DNA from: Pseudomonas batumici
Lineage (GTDB): Bacteria > Pseudomonadota > Gammaproteobacteria > Pseudomonadales > Pseudomonadaceae
Reading direction: 5' to 3'
DNA: 64,000 nucleotides
Assembly (NCBI RefSeq): GCF_000820515.1
Contig: NZ_JXDG01000057.1
Location: 62,001 to 126,000 of the forward strand
Under the pieces are notes generated by a model, which searched no databases, was not told where the DNA came from, and worked only from the letters and a program-made list of their open reading frames with translations. Below, piece by piece: positions 63,875 through 64,000 of this stretch. Numbering within the stretch: the first letter of the stretch is position 1; the number at the start of each line of letters is the position of its first letter. The position numbers were made by a program, and so were the translations under genes.

Positions 63875-64000
63875 ATCGGCAGGTTCTTCCACACATAGGG
63901 ATGGAGGGCGGCCCCGGTGAGTCGCCCGAGCAGCCCTCATGGCCGCATGCGAACGAGTATTCTACCCGGAAACGACGGTGAGGAAAGTGGCGTTGATCCA

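Larger units (their letters stand above)
58660..64000. repeat. Large direct repeat, copy 2 (continues past the window)
   Basis: Same sequence as 30552-35892, offset 28,108, same orientation. The last base of the window still matches copy 1. Confidence 0.97.

Overview
The window is GC-rich chromosomal DNA of a Pseudomonas, most likely of the fluorescens group. The evidence is the set of Pseudomonas-type proteins (OprL/Pal, OprD, MvaT, SadC-like and Pct-like proteins), blocks of gene order that match P. aeruginosa PAO1 as I recall it (PA1005-PA1004, PA0976-PA0958, PA4394-PA4405, PA4314-PA4334), and abundant short REP/REPIN hairpins with an accompanying RAYT transposase. No prophage, integron, plasmid gene or CRISPR array was seen.

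Layout. 1-6.8 kb: end of bepA, nadA, coaA, a small secreted protein, a GGDEF-EAL protein and a serine hydrolase. 6.9-21.6 kb: one long minus-strand housekeeping block, read from right to left as HIT protein and slyX, then fmdB-like, aspS, yebC/pmpR, ruvCAB, ybgC-tolQRAB-pal-cpoB, queE-queC and tRNA-Lys. The membrane/cold-shock fusion gene at 20.3 kb is on the plus strand. 22.5-30.5 kb: oprD, mscS-like, yajQ, a pseudo-receiver/degenerate GGDEF protein, panE, a sensor kinase and a cobalamin adenosyltransferase. 30.5-36.5 kb: REPINs, mutT-thiE-like fusion, argJ, secA, dciA. 36.9-57.7 kb: amino-acid chemoreceptor, purU, mvaT, sbcB, a six-gene RDD-SpoIIM-DUF4129-DUF4350-MoxR-DUF58 operon, a PilZ-like protein, a lipoprotein, pykA, enoyl-CoA hydratase, ferredoxin reductase, sadC-like, fumA and an MFS exporter. 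57.8-58.7 kb: a RAYT gene between REP clusters. 58.66-64.0 kb: an exact second copy of the mutT-argJ-secA region.

The standout observation is a direct repeat. Positions 30552-35892 reappear as 58660-64000 (offset 28,108, 5,341 bases) with no difference that I found, and the second copy runs off the window. The left breakpoint lies inside a REPIN, and the copy-2 junction sits directly beside the RAYT gene in a hybrid REPIN. The simplest reading is a recent 28.1-kb tandem duplication formed by exchange between two REPINs. Two alternatives remain open: a ~22-kb segment placed between two ~6-kb copies, or an assembly artefact.

Functionally the window is mostly core metabolism and envelope biology: the Tol-Pal system, preQ0 synthesis, Holliday-junction processing, NAD and CoA synthesis, and protein export. 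It also holds several genes linked to cyclic-di-GMP (GGDEF-EAL, sadC-like, PilZ-like, YajQ, degenerate GGDEF). I did not find an obviously new defence or biosynthetic system. The most unusual biology is the REPIN/RAYT-linked duplication.
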